Positions 17,495 through 26,103 of a DNA stretch of 64,000 bases are shown here, piece by piece. The stretch comes from Ruegeria sp. Alg231-54 (GTDB lineage: Bacteria; Pseudomonadota; Alphaproteobacteria; Rhodobacterales; Rhodobacteraceae), in contig NZ_FREZ01000007.1 in assembly GCF_900143525.1 (NCBI RefSeq), positions 124,001 through 188,000 on the forward strand, given 5' to 3'. The position numbers and the translations under genes are program-made. Within the stretch, counting starts at the first letter, position 1; every line of letters starts with the position of its first letter. The notes beneath the pieces are model-generated. The model was given only the letters and a program-made list of their open reading frames with translations. It was not told the origin of the DNA and ran no database searches.

Positions 17495-18883
17495 ATGACT
17501 CAGACCGTGGAACTTCCGCTTTGGCTTTTTTTGCTGATCCTGGTGTTTGCCGTGGTCACTTTGGCATCACATTTTCTGTTCCCATCGGTGCGATGGTTTT
17601 TTAGGCGTCGCCTTGAACGAGCTGTGAAACGATTGAACACGCGCCTGAAGCGGCCGATCCAGCCGTTCAAGCTGGCACACCGTCACGATATGATTCAGCG
17701 CCTGATCTATGACCCGCAGGTTGGTCAGGCCGTTCAGGATCACGCACGCGAAACGGGTGTTCCCGATGCCGTGGCGTTCGAGCAAGCGCAGCGATACGCG
17801 CGTGAGATCGTTCCTTCGTTTTCCGCAGTTGCCTATTTCAGCATTGCGATCCGTCTGGCTCGTTTGCTGAGCAATGCGTTTTATCATGTGCAGCTTAGCT
17901 ATCAGGACGAAGACGCTGTCGAAAACATCGACCCCGACGCCACGGTGGTTTTCGTCATGAATCATCGCAGCAATATGGACTATGTGCTCGTTACCTACCT
18001 CGCAGCGCAACATTCGGCCCTTTCTTATGCGGTGGGTGAATGGGCCCGTGTCTGGCCCCTTAGCCGTCTGATTCGTGCGATGGGGGCTTATTTTATCCGG
18101 CGAAAGTCCGGCAATGATCTCTATCGTCAGGTGTTGTCCTGTTATGTGCGCCACGCAACCGCGGCAGGAGTGACGCAAGCCATGTTCCCCGAAGGTGGGC
18201 TAAGTCTGACTGGTGCCCTGGGTCGTCCAAAGCTGGGTTTGCTCAAATATATTATTGACGGGACCTCGGAAGAGGGCCGCGATGTTGTATTCGTCCCCGT
18301 GGCGCTGAACTATGATCGTGTGCTCGAAGATACTGTTCTGACGCGTGCCGCATTAGGCAATGAACGACGGTTTCGCGCGCGGATCGGCGTAATTACCAGA
18401 TGGATCCTCAAACAACTCTGGCGGCGGGTGATCGGGCGCTACAAACGATTTGGCCTAGCCTCGGTCCGATATGGTCAGCCCGTTTCCTTGCGGGCGTTTC
18501 TGGCAGATCATCAGCGCGATCTGATGACCGATTTGGCGCGTGACCTGATGACGCGACTCCGCGCTGCCATCCCGCTGGTCCCTGTACCCGCCGCGTGTTG
18601 GCTAATGCAAAAGCATAAAGAGATGTCGGAGGCCGATGCCGTTCAGGTGATTGTCGAGCTCATGCGTCGCAATGGAATGACGGACCAAGAGAACCAGACA
18701 TCGGTTGAAGCCGCGATTGATCAGTTGGTCGAACGGCGAATTCTCAGGCGCAGTGACGGGAAAATATGCCTGTCCGGTCAAAGGGTTGATCTTCTGAAAT
18801 ATTATGCAGCCTCGGTTCCGATGGGACCAGACGAGGGAAATGCTGCAGATGCGAAGGAAATTTCTGCATCCGCTGGGTCATAA
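17495..18883 (+). CDS. PlsB-like glycerol-3-phosphate 1-acyltransferase
   Basis: A 462-residue protein from the ATG at 17495. The N-terminus has one transmembrane helix (LWLFLLILVFAVVTLASHFL). The acyltransferase core has NHRSNMDYVLV (HX4D catalytic block I) and MFPEGGLSLTG (block III, EGG). FVPVALNYDRVLED resembles block IV. It therefore probably acylates glycerol-3-phosphate or a related acceptor at the inner membrane. It is shorter than E. coli PlsB. It lies between ecm and ccr, divergent from ecm and codirectional with ccr (113-bp gap), but no pathway link to ethylmalonyl-CoA chemistry is evident. Confidence 0.85.
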   Translation: MTQTVELPLWLFLLILVFAVVTLASHFLFPSVRWFFRRRLERAVKRLNTRLKRPIQPFKLAHRHDMIQRLIYDPQVGQAVQDHARETGVPDAVAFEQAQRYAREIVPSFSAVAYFSIAIRLARLLSNAFYHVQLSYQDEDAVENIDPDATVVFVMNHRSNMDYVLVTYLAAQHSALSYAVGEWARVWPLSRLIRAMGAYFIRRKSGNDLYRQVLSCYVRHATAAGVTQAMFPEGGLSLTGALGRPKLGLLKYIIDGTSEEGRDVVFVPVALNYDRVLEDTVLTRAALGNERRFRARIGVITRWILKQLWRRVIGRYKRFGLASVRYGQPVSLRAFLADHQRDLMTDLARDLMTRLRAAIPLVPVPAACWLMQKHKEMSEADAVQVIVELMRRNGMTDQENQTSVEAAIDQLVERRILRRSDGKICLSGQRVDLLKYYAASVPMGPDEGNAADAKEISASAGS

Positions 18884-18908
18884 AATTACAAAACGGCACC
18901 GATTTCGG

Positions 18909-18937
18909 TTGCATTATTTCCTAAAGGCCAATATTCC
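18909..18937 (+). promoter_or_regulatory. Candidate promoter of ccr
   Basis: TTGCAT (18909-18914) and TATTCC (18932-18937) are separated by 17 bp, leaving a 5' leader of about 50 nt. The leader contains a perfect 6-bp hairpin (CGCGAT at 18951-18956 with ATCGCG at 18962-18967) ahead of the GAAGGAGG ribosome-binding site. Confidence 0.4.
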
Positions 18938-18996
18938 ATCGGTTAATGCACGCGATTCTGCATCGCGGCAAAGGTTTAGAACTGAAGGAGGCCAAC

Positions 18997-20283
18997 ATGG
19001 CTCTGGACACCGACAGCGGCATCGCGTCGTACGAGGCACCGGAAAAAGACCTCTATGAGATGGGTGAAATCCCTCCGATGGGTTTTGTGCCCAAGAAAAT
19101 GTATGCATGGGCGATCCGCAAGGAGCGCCACGGCGACCCGGACACCGCGATGATTCAGGAAGTCGTAGACGTCCCCGTGCTGGACAGTCACGAAGTGCTG
19201 GTTCTGGTCATGGCTGCAGGCGTCAACTACAACGGCGTCTGGGCCTCGCTGGGCAAGCCGATCTCGCCTTTTGACGGCCATAAGGCACCTTACCACATTG
19301 CCGGTTCGGATGCGTCTGGCATCGTTTGGGCAGTTGGTTCAAAAGTCACCCGTTGGAAAGTTGGTGATGAAGTTGTCATCCACTGCAATCAGGATGACGG
19401 CGACGACGAACACTGTAATGGTGGCGACCCGATGTATTCGGATAGCCAGCGAATTTGGGGCTATGAAACTCCAGACGGCTCGTTCGCGCAGTTCACCAAT
19501 GTTCAGGCTCAACAGTTGATGCCGCGTCCCAAGCACCTGACTTGGGAAGAAAGCGCCTGCTACACGCTGACACTGGCGACCGCTTATCGGATGCTGTTCG
19601 GCCATGAACCGCACGATTTGAAGCCGGGTCAGAACGTTCTGGTTTGGGGCGCATCGGGTGGTCTGGGCTCTTACGCGATCCAGCTGATCAACACCGCAGG
19701 TGCAAATGCCATCGGTGTGATCTCGGACGAAAGCAAGCGCGACTTTGTGATGGGTCTGGGTGCCAAGGGCGTTCTGAACCGCAAAGACTTCAACTGCTGG
19801 GGTCAGCTGCCGACGGTCAACACACCCGAATATGCCGAGTGGTTCAAAGAGGCCCGCAAGTTCGGCAAAGCCATTTGGGACATCACCGGTAAAGGCAACA
19901 ACGTCGACATGGTGTTCGAGCACCCCGGCGAAAGCACCTTCCCGGTTTCGACCTTCGTCGTTAAAAAAGGCGGTATGGTTGTAATCTGTGCCGGTACAAC
20001 CGGCTATAACCTGACCTTTGACGTGCGCTACATGTGGATGCACCAGAAGCGTCTGCAGGGTTCGCACTTTGCTCACCTGAAACAGGCGGCCGCAGCAAAC
20101 CAGCTGATGGTCGAGCGTCGATTGGATCCGTGCATGTCCGAAGTGTTCACCTGGGCCGATCTGCCTGAGGCGCATATGAAAATGATGCGCAACGAGCATA
20201 AGCCGGGCAACATGTCAGTGCTGGTTCAGGCTCCACAGACCGGAATGCGCACCTTGGAAGAGGTTCTGTCCGCGCGCGACTAA
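18997..20283 (+). CDS. ccr: Crotonyl-CoA carboxylase/reductase
   Basis: A 428-residue zinc-independent medium-chain reductase of standard Ccr length, from the ATG at 18997 behind GAAGGAGG. ASGGLGSYAIQLINTAGA is the NADPH-binding loop. The CO2-pocket neighbourhood is represented by FEHPGESTFPVS and ICAGTTGYNLTFDVRYMW. Ccr reductively carboxylates crotonyl-CoA to (2S)-ethylmalonyl-CoA with NADPH, the defining step of the ethylmalonyl-CoA pathway. A terminator follows, then the quorum-sensing genes. The B12 mutase gene ecm lies 1.65 kb upstream on the other strand. Confidence 0.97.
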   Translation: MALDTDSGIASYEAPEKDLYEMGEIPPMGFVPKKMYAWAIRKERHGDPDTAMIQEVVDVPVLDSHEVLVLVMAAGVNYNGVWASLGKPISPFDGHKAPYHIAGSDASGIVWAVGSKVTRWKVGDEVVIHCNQDDGDDEHCNGGDPMYSDSQRIWGYETPDGSFAQFTNVQAQQLMPRPKHLTWEESACYTLTLATAYRMLFGHEPHDLKPGQNVLVWGASGGLGSYAIQLINTAGANAIGVISDESKRDFVMGLGAKGVLNRKDFNCWGQLPTVNTPEYAEWFKEARKFGKAIWDITGKGNNVDMVFEHPGESTFPVSTFVVKKGGMVVICAGTTGYNLTFDVRYMWMHQKRLQGSHFAHLKQAAAANQLMVERRLDPCMSEVFTWADLPEAHMKMMRNEHKPGNMSVLVQAPQTGMRTLEEVLSARD

Positions 20284-20308
20284 GTTCGTCTCATACAAAA
20301 TCCAAAAT

Positions 20309-20347
20309 ACCCGCGAATCGGTTTTCCGGCTCGCGGGTGTTTCTTTT
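20309..20347 (+). terminator. Rho-independent terminator of ccr
   Basis: ACCCGCGA (20309-20316) pairs with TCGCGGGT (20331-20338), followed by GTTTCTTTTT. It lies 25 bp past the ccr stop, so the downstream small gene and luxRI have their own promoter. Confidence 0.88.
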
Positions 20348-20455
20348 TGGGCGGTGGTATCAGCCTTTTCAAAGACTTAAACGAAAATACCCCGCTGTTT
20401 TTGGGGAGTAGAAATCAGTGAATAGGCTAAAAAAACTTTCTCATGCTATGGTTGT

Positions 20456-20473
20456 GTTAACCCTTCGTTAACC
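20456..20473. promoter_or_regulatory. GTTAACC direct repeat upstream of the small gene and luxR
   Basis: GTTAACC occurs at 20456-20462 and 20467-20473, 11 bp apart (one helical turn); each contains the palindrome GTTAAC. The pair ends 17 bp before the ATG of the 72-residue gene. It may be an operator overlapping the promoter or leader; it is not a recognisable lux box. Confidence 0.4.
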
Positions 20474-20490
20474 GTTTCGGAGAGACGCTG

Positions 20491-20709
20491 ATGGCGCAAA
20501 ATGAGTGGATACTGGACGTACTGTCGGACCTCAGCGCCTTTGCTGTTGAAAACGGTTTGACCGCGCTTGCCGAGCAGTTGGATGACACCAAGCTGATCGC
20601 CGCAGCCGAAATCTCGTCCAGAAAGAATGAGGTTCGGGCACCAGCGGATGGCAACAAAACTCGATATGAGCCAGGTTCTGGAGGACTTGGAAAACACCAG
20701 CTCGCTTGA
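20491..20709 (+). CDS. Small acidic hypothetical protein upstream of luxR
   Basis: A 72-residue protein behind CGGAGAG. The first 43 residues (MAQNEWILDVLSDLSAFAVE then LTALAEQLDDTKLIAAAEIS) are acidic, helical and well formed. The last 20 residues are read in a different frame over the start of luxR (20648-20709) and look less protein-like. I recall similar short proteins beside ccr and luxR in roseobacters, but that is memory and not a search. Overlap with luxR implies coupled translation. Function unknown. Confidence 0.65.
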   Translation: MAQNEWILDVLSDLSAFAVENGLTALAEQLDDTKLIAAAEISSRKNEVRAPADGNKTRYEPGSGGLGKHQLA

Positions 20710-21367
20710 CGAACTAAGCGAAGTCGCCATTCGCCTGCGGGACAGGCTGCAGATTGAAAACCTGATTTACCATTGGGTCGACGGGGCTGGTGATCAATAC
20801 GGCTATACCACCTATCCCGACGTCTGGGCCGAAAGATACCGCGAGCGTAACTACCACAGAATCGATCCGGTCATACTGGGCTGTTTCCAACGGTTTCATC
20901 CGGTGGACTGGAAGACGCTGGATTGGTCGGGCAAGGTTGCCAAGACGTTTTTGAAGGATGCATTAGAGCACGGCGTTGGCAATCAAGGTTTTTCCATTCC
21001 GATCCGCGGACCGAATGGCCAATTCGCTTTGTTTACCGTCAATCATACCTGTGACGATGACACCTGGCAGAGGTTCATCAAAACGCATGGGCGTGAACTG
21101 ATCCTGATCGCGCATTACTTCAACCGAAAGGCGCTGGAGTTCGAAAGTGACCGTCAGCCCGAATCTTCACGCGGATTGTCGCCGCGTGAAGTGGACGCCA
21201 CGACCTTGCTCGCCCTGGGTTATAGCAGGGCACAGGTCGCTCATTCCTTGTCGATCTCGGAACATACGCTGAGGGTCTATATCGAAAGCGCACGCGCCAA
21301 GTTGGGTGCGCAAAACACAACTCATGCTATCGCAACGGCCTTGAGCCGAGGGTTAATAGTCGTTTAA
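20648..21367 (+). CDS. luxR: LuxR-family acyl-homoserine-lactone receptor/regulator
   Basis: A 239-residue protein from the ATG at 20648. The N-terminal autoinducer-binding domain has all TraR-type pocket residues: W60, Y64, D73, P74, W88 and G114. The C-terminal LuxR HTH (about 170-235) reads LSPREVDATTLLALGYSRAQ then SISEHTLRVYIESARAKLGA. It binds an N-acyl-homoserine lactone in the cytoplasm and then DNA. luxI follows after 84 bp on the same strand. The gene start overlaps the preceding small gene by 62 bp in another frame. Confidence 0.93.
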   Translation: MATKLDMSQVLEDLENTSSLDELSEVAIRLRDRLQIENLIYHWVDGAGDQYGYTTYPDVWAERYRERNYHRIDPVILGCFQRFHPVDWKTLDWSGKVAKTFLKDALEHGVGNQGFSIPIRGPNGQFALFTVNHTCDDDTWQRFIKTHGRELILIAHYFNRKALEFESDRQPESSRGLSPREVDATTLLALGYSRAQVAHSLSISEHTLRVYIESARAKLGAQNTTHAIATALSRGLIVV

Positions 21368-21451
21368 GGCGCGCGCGCACTAAAAACCGGAAATTAACCA
21401 CGACTTTGTACCCCCTTCGTTCTTGCACGGGACGACAAGGGGAAAAGAGTC

Positions 21452-22042
21452 ATGTTGCGTTATGTCTATGCTGACGAATTGCACAAGTATCCAAAACTGG
21501 CGGAGGGGATGTTTCGGGTCCGCGCCGATCAATTCAAAACCCGGCTGGGCTGGGATGTTCATGTCAACGACAAGGGGGAAGAGCGGGATCAGTACGATGA
21601 TCTGAACCCGATCTATGTTATTTGGGAAGAACCGGATGGCAGCCATGGTGGGTCCATGCGTGTTTTGCCGACGACCGGTTCGGTAATGGTGAACGAGGTG
21701 TTTGGACACCTGACGGGCGACAAACCAATCAGCAGCCCCCTGATTTGGGAGGTGACGCGCTTTTGCCTGTCCCGCAAGGCAAGACCGCACACAGCCGGGG
21801 CTATCATGCTTAGCGGAGGCGAAATGATGGAGGGGTTTGGTTTGACCCATATCGCGGGCGTTTTCGATGCGCGCATGATTCGCATCTATCGCCTGATCGG
21901 ATCATCCCCGATCGTGCTGGGCACGGAAGGTAAGGGGTGTGATCAAATCTCGGTCGGGATGTGGCCTTACTCGGCGGACGACTGCCATCGCGTGGCCAAG
22001 CGCGCAGGCATCCCGCGTGAATTGTCGCGGCTGTGGTTCTAA
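21452..22042 (+). CDS. luxI: Acyl-homoserine-lactone synthase
   Basis: A 196-residue LuxI-family enzyme with the invariant residues in place: R24, F28, W34, D46, D49, R70, E100 and R103. It joins S-adenosylmethionine and an acyl carrier protein-bound acyl chain into the signal sensed by the upstream LuxR. The acyl chain length cannot be read from sequence. The intergenic 84 bp before it contain no clear lux box. Linkage to ccr, whose pathway makes and consumes short acyl-CoAs, is the notable context. Confidence 0.94.
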   Translation: MLRYVYADELHKYPKLAEGMFRVRADQFKTRLGWDVHVNDKGEERDQYDDLNPIYVIWEEPDGSHGGSMRVLPTTGSVMVNEVFGHLTGDKPISSPLIWEVTRFCLSRKARPHTAGAIMLSGGEMMEGFGLTHIAGVFDARMIRIYRLIGSSPIVLGTEGKGCDQISVGMWPYSADDCHRVAKRAGIPRELSRLWF

Positions 22043-22150
22043 ACGGCTTTCGGCGTTGGCAGGCAACACCCGTTTGCATTGTCAGCGTGACAGGATGAAA
22101 ACCGAATTCCACATCTGGCGATAGCTGGCGCGGGCTTGTAGGGTCGCGCC

Positions 22151-23683
22151 ATGTCTTTGCCCTCTGTGACCTACTCTGACGACCAGGCCGCCGCGTATGA
22201 CAGCATCTCTGAGATGCTGAAATCGGCAGGTGTTGACCTTGACGATGACGCGCTGCTGAAGCTTCCGGGATCGGGTAAGTCCGGTGTGATGGCCGTGATT
22301 GGCAAGGCGGGGTCCGGAAAAACCCTGCTGCTGGCCGAGCTTTACAAGGCCATTGCGGACACAGGCGTTCAGATCGTGTCCGGCGATTTCGAGAGCCGCA
22401 AAGCCCGTGAAAAACGCAGTCTGGCGATCTTGGCCCCGACGAACAAAGCGGCCAGCGTATTGCGTCTGCGTGGGGTGCCAGCCACCACGATCCACCGTAT
22501 CCTTTATACGCCTGTCTACGACCCGGAATACGAGCGCATCGCCGAATGGCTGGCAGGCAATGACGAACGCCCCGAAATCGAAGGCCTGACCGACGAGGCG
22601 CTGGATCGCGCAGCGGCGTTTTACCAGAACAACAAATCCATTCCCGGAGCGTTGGCCGCGGCAGGGTTACGGGGCTCCGATTTTATAACCGGCTGGAAAC
22701 GCCGGGACGAGCCGTTGGACATCGGGTTTGTGGACGAAGCCTCGATGCTGGATGACCGGCAATTCGAAGACTTGCAAGAAATCTTCCCAACACTTCTGCT
22801 GTTTGGTGACCCGGCACAGTTGGCGCCGGTCAATCAGTCGGGCAGCATGGTGTTCGAGGCATTGCCGGAACCGCGCAAACAAATCCTTCACCGAGTTCAT
22901 CGGCAGGATGCGGATAACCCGATATTGGACCTTGCCCATGCGCTGTCGGACCCTCAGATTGGGTTCGAAGATTTTGAGCGCATGGTCGAGCAGACCGCCC
23001 GTCAGGACGACCGTGTGGTTTGGGGGCAGCGGGTCGAGGTCGATCTGATGGCCCGCAGTCCCGTTCTGGTCTGGCGCAATGCAACCCGCATTCGGCTAAT
23101 TCAGGCTTTTCGGAATGTTCACGGCGCGCCGGATACCGAATTGTTGGAAGGTGAACCGCTAATCTGCGACGGTATTGAACTGCCCCTTAAACATCGCAAG
23201 AAACGGCTGGATCTTGAGGCGCGTGGCCTGATCAAGGGCGCTCAGGTCATCTATCTGGGCCCCGGCCGCAAACCGGGCTTTTCCAGGTTGCACGTGATGG
23301 GTGCCGAAGACCCTCAGGTCAGCGCCGCATCCATCGTCAAGATTGAAAAACCGGACGAGGAAGAGCCGTTTATTCCTTTTGCCGCCCGCATGGGCGCCAC
23401 CTTTCTTCATGGCGCAGCGGTCACCATTCACAAGGCGCAAGGGTCGCAGTGGAACACTGTTCAAGTGTTTGCTCCGGATATCTATGCCGCTGCCCGTATG
23501 GGCCGTACTGAAGCTGGACAGCCGCTATGGAAACGATTGGCCTATGTGGCTATCACACGCGCGCAGGAAAGGCTGATCTGGGTCGTGCGCAACCGGCTTG
23601 CCAAGCCGACCTATCCGCTGCGTGTGGACGACCTGCGCGCTGTCCCGGCGGCCTCGCTGACATTGGAGGCAGAAGAGACATGA
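22151..23683 (+). CDS. RecD-like ATP-dependent DNA helicase (superfamily 1)
   Basis: A 510-residue protein. Walker A GKAGSGKT is at residues 51-58; Walker B and motif II lie in DIGFVDEASMLDD, motif III in LLLFGDPAQLAPVNQ. The C-terminal UvrD_C_2-like part carries GAAVTIHKAQGSQWNTV and VAITRAQERLIWVV. It resembles stand-alone RecD-like helicases rather than the RecBCD subunit, since no recB or recC is near. It probably unwinds DNA 5' to 3' during repair. The stop overlaps the start of the next gene (ATGA), so they are cotranscribed. Confidence 0.88.
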   Translation: MSLPSVTYSDDQAAAYDSISEMLKSAGVDLDDDALLKLPGSGKSGVMAVIGKAGSGKTLLLAELYKAIADTGVQIVSGDFESRKAREKRSLAILAPTNKAASVLRLRGVPATTIHRILYTPVYDPEYERIAEWLAGNDERPEIEGLTDEALDRAAAFYQNNKSIPGALAAAGLRGSDFITGWKRRDEPLDIGFVDEASMLDDRQFEDLQEIFPTLLLFGDPAQLAPVNQSGSMVFEALPEPRKQILHRVHRQDADNPILDLAHALSDPQIGFEDFERMVEQTARQDDRVVWGQRVEVDLMARSPVLVWRNATRIRLIQAFRNVHGAPDTELLEGEPLICDGIELPLKHRKKRLDLEARGLIKGAQVIYLGPGRKPGFSRLHVMGAEDPQVSAASIVKIEKPDEEEPFIPFAARMGATFLHGAAVTIHKAQGSQWNTVQVFAPDIYAAARMGRTEAGQPLWKRLAYVAITRAQERLIWVVRNRLAKPTYPLRVDDLRAVPAASLTLEAEET

Positions 23684-24408
23684 CTTCCATTATTGTGACC
23701 GGCGCAAGTTCTGGCATAGGGCGCGCCACTGCTGAATTGTTTCTGGCCCAAGGATGGACGGTTGGTCTATTGGCGCGCAGTGCTGACAGGCTGAACCAAA
23801 TGGCTGCAGAGCACGCAAACGCAATTCCACTGGTCGCGGATGTCACCGATGCACAAGCGGTCGAGGCCGCCTTTAGAGAGTTTCAGGGTAAGGCGGGCCA
23901 TTTGGATGTTCTGTTCAACAACGCGGGAATTTTCGCGCCGGGGGGAACGATTGACGAGATCGCGTTGGACGATTGGTACCAAAGCGTCGCCGTCAACCTG
24001 AACGGCATGTTCCTGTGTGCCCGTGAGGCGTTTCGGATCATGCGCCACCAATCGCCGCAAGGCGGGCGCATCATCAATAACGGCTCAATTGCCGCCCATG
24101 TGCCGCGCCCTAACTCGGTGCATTATTCGGCGACAAAACACGCCATAACGGGCCTGACCCGCAGTCTGTCTTTGGACGGGAGGGGCTTCAATATCGCTTG
24201 TGGGCAGATCGATATCGGCAATGCGCGAACACAGATGGTGCAGGGCCTGGTCGATGCGGCCATTGCAGACGGGCAGCAGCCCGACCCAACAATGGCCGTC
24301 GAAGATGCAGCGCGGTCCGTCTTGCACATGGCAAACCTGCCGCTTGAGGCAAACGTTCAGTTCATGACGGTGATGGCCACGACGATGCCCTACATCGGAC
24401 GTGGGTAA
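23680..24408 (+). CDS. Short-chain dehydrogenase/reductase
   Basis: A 242-residue classical SDR from the ATG at 23680, overlapping the helicase stop by 4 bases. TGASSGIG (near residue 8) binds the nucleotide and LFNNAGIF is the NNAG motif. The catalytic Ser-Tyr-Lys set lies in INNGSIAAH and HYSATKHA. Substrate is unknown; SDRs of this size act on small alcohols, ketones or 3-oxoacyl compounds. Coupling to a helicase gives no clear clue. Confidence 0.88.
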   Translation: MTSIIVTGASSGIGRATAELFLAQGWTVGLLARSADRLNQMAAEHANAIPLVADVTDAQAVEAAFREFQGKAGHLDVLFNNAGIFAPGGTIDEIALDDWYQSVAVNLNGMFLCAREAFRIMRHQSPQGGRIINNGSIAAHVPRPNSVHYSATKHAITGLTRSLSLDGRGFNIACGQIDIGNARTQMVQGLVDAAIADGQQPDPTMAVEDAARSVLHMANLPLEANVQFMTVMATTMPYIGRG

Positions 24409-24415
24409 CGGTCAG

Positions 24416-25180
24416 TTACTCGCGCAATAGGCGGAACGCGGTTGACGCACCCCAACCCGCCGCAATCGCGATCACCAATGACATCAAGCCGTACCAGACC
24501 GGTTGCTGGCGGGACATGTTGTACAAGAACCGCTCCAAACCCACTTTGCGCACGTCGATGGTGGTCTCAAATTGCGAAACGACCGAACCGCCACGGGTTA
24601 AGAAGATGCGTGCCACATAATCGCCTTCGGTCAGATCCGCAGGCATTTCGATCGAGGTACGGAACAGGGTTTGTTCATCAACGGCCACGGTGTCTTCGCG
24701 AATGGAATACAGACTTTCGTGCTCGCGAATACGAATAACAGCGTCCGCGAATTCCTGCGCGCCGCGGATGTTCATCGCAGCACCAACAGACCGGATGGCA
24801 CGTTCGATTGACACGCTGTACCGAAGGTCTTCGATATCCGACAGAATCTCATTCAAGGGCGCGCTGGTCGCAACCGCATAAAAACTGGGGGCTTCGTCTA
24901 CGAGGACACTGTCAGTATTGACCCAGATTCCAAGCTTGCGCTCTTTACGCCGAACGGTGACAGGACTGGATGGGCCGGACACTGCCACAATCACTTCCAG
25001 CGGTGGTCCTGACGGAATGGGAGCCTCGCGTTTGACCGCGCCAAAGACCAGAATCTCAGATCCGTCGAAATTGGCGGTGATGGCCACGCGATCCTGGCTG
25101 AGGCCCAGAACGACCTCTTCCTCAACGGCCAGAGCTGGGCTGGCGCAAAGGGCCAATGCAACAAGCAAGCGTTTCAGCAT
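24416..25180 (-). CDS. TIGR02186 / Alph_Pro_TM family membrane protein
   Basis: A 254-residue protein with a signal peptide (MLKRLLVALALCASPALA), a periplasmic beta-rich domain and one C-terminal transmembrane helix (VWYGLMSLVIAIAAGWGAST). This layout and the EEEVVLGLSQDRVAITANFDGSE opening match the alphaproteobacterial TIGR02186 family of unknown function. It follows a TauE/SafE gene after only 2 bp. I recall this pairing from other alphaproteobacteria, which suggests the protein serves the transporter at the periplasmic face. Confidence 0.82.
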   Translation of the reverse strand: MLKRLLVALALCASPALAVEEEVVLGLSQDRVAITANFDGSEILVFGAVKREAPIPSGPPLEVIVAVSGPSSPVTVRRKERKLGIWVNTDSVLVDEAPSFYAVATSAPLNEILSDIEDLRYSVSIERAIRSVGAAMNIRGAQEFADAVIRIREHESLYSIREDTVAVDEQTLFRTSIEMPADLTEGDYVARIFLTRGGSVVSQFETTIDVRKVGLERFLYNMSRQQPVWYGLMSLVIAIAAGWGASTAFRLLRE

Positions 25181-25182
25181 GA

Positions 25183-26103
25183 TCAGTGCCCTCCGCCGGT
25201 GCCAAGCGAGAACAGCTCGGATGGTTCAATCAGCAGATCCAAGGCCAGCTTTCCGCAAACCGCAAGAACTAGCGCTGCCAGCAACACCCGCAACTGCTCG
25301 GCTGGCATACGTGCGCCAATCACAGTTCCGATCTGCGCGCCGATGACGCCGCCAACCAGAAGCAATACGGCAAGAACGACATCAACTGTAAAGTTGGTGG
25401 TGGCATGCAGCATGGTCGTAAAGGCGGTGACAAAGATGATCTGGAACAGGGATGTCCCGACCACGACCTTGGTGGGCATTCCCAACAGGTAGATCATCGC
25501 GGGCACCATGATGAACCCGCCGCCAACACCCATAATGGCCGACAGAACGCCAACGAACAGGCCAACCAGCGCAGGCGGAATGACCGAGATATACAGGCCC
25601 GAAGTTCGGAACCGCATTTTGAACGGCATCGCATGCACCCAGCCGCGCTGCCGACGCTTGGGGGGTGCAGACACGCCTTTCTTGGATTTACGGAGCGCGT
25701 TCAGGCTTTCGATGAACATCAAACCGCCCACGACGCCAAGGAACACGACGTAGCACAACGTCACAAGCAGATCGACCTGCCCGAGGCTTTTGAGGTAGTT
25801 GAAGATCACCACCCCAAGTGCAGCACCTATTAAGCCGCCTATCAATAGGACGGTCCCCATTCTTAGGTCGACTGTTTTTCGTCGAAAATGCGCCAGAACC
25901 CCAGAGAATGAAGAGGCAACAATCTGGTTGGCTTCGGTTGCAACCGCAACGGCTGGCGGAATGCCGATGAAGAACAGCAGGGGCGTCATCAGGAAACCGC
26001 CGCCGACACCGAACATGCCCGAAAGAATGCCGACCATCCCCCCAAGCCCCAATAGAAGGAAGGCGTTGACAGAAACTTCGGCGATAGGAAGGTAAATTTG
26101 CAT
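25183..26103 (-). CDS. TauE/SafE family sulfite/anion exporter
   Basis: A 306-residue membrane protein with about eight helices. GMVGILSGMFGVGGGFLMTPLLFF and FVGVLSAIMGVGGGFIMVPAMIYL are the duplicated TauE/SafE glycine motifs. A cytoplasmic basic loop (KSKKGVSAPPKRRQRG) separates the halves. It probably exports sulfite or an organosulfonate; substrate is not determinable. It forms a tight pair with the TIGR02186 gene. A second, shorter TauE homologue is at 2997-3752. There is a 346-bp gap upstream. Confidence 0.9.
   Translation of the reverse strand: MQIYLPIAEVSVNAFLLLGLGGMVGILSGMFGVGGGFLMTPLLFFIGIPPAVAVATEANQIVASSFSGVLAHFRRKTVDLRMGTVLLIGGLIGAALGVVIFNYLKSLGQVDLLVTLCYVVFLGVVGGLMFIESLNALRKSKKGVSAPPKRRQRGWVHAMPFKMRFRTSGLYISVIPPALVGLFVGVLSAIMGVGGGFIMVPAMIYLLGMPTKVVVGTSLFQIIFVTAFTTMLHATTNFTVDVVLAVLLLVGGVIGAQIGTVIGARMPAEQLRVLLAALVLAVCGKLALDLLIEPSELFSLGTGGGH

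Noticed and set aside
21368-21451. lux box between luxR and luxI
   Set aside because: No CTG-N10-CAG-type palindrome could be found; the pyrimidine-rich stretch there has no dyad symmetry.
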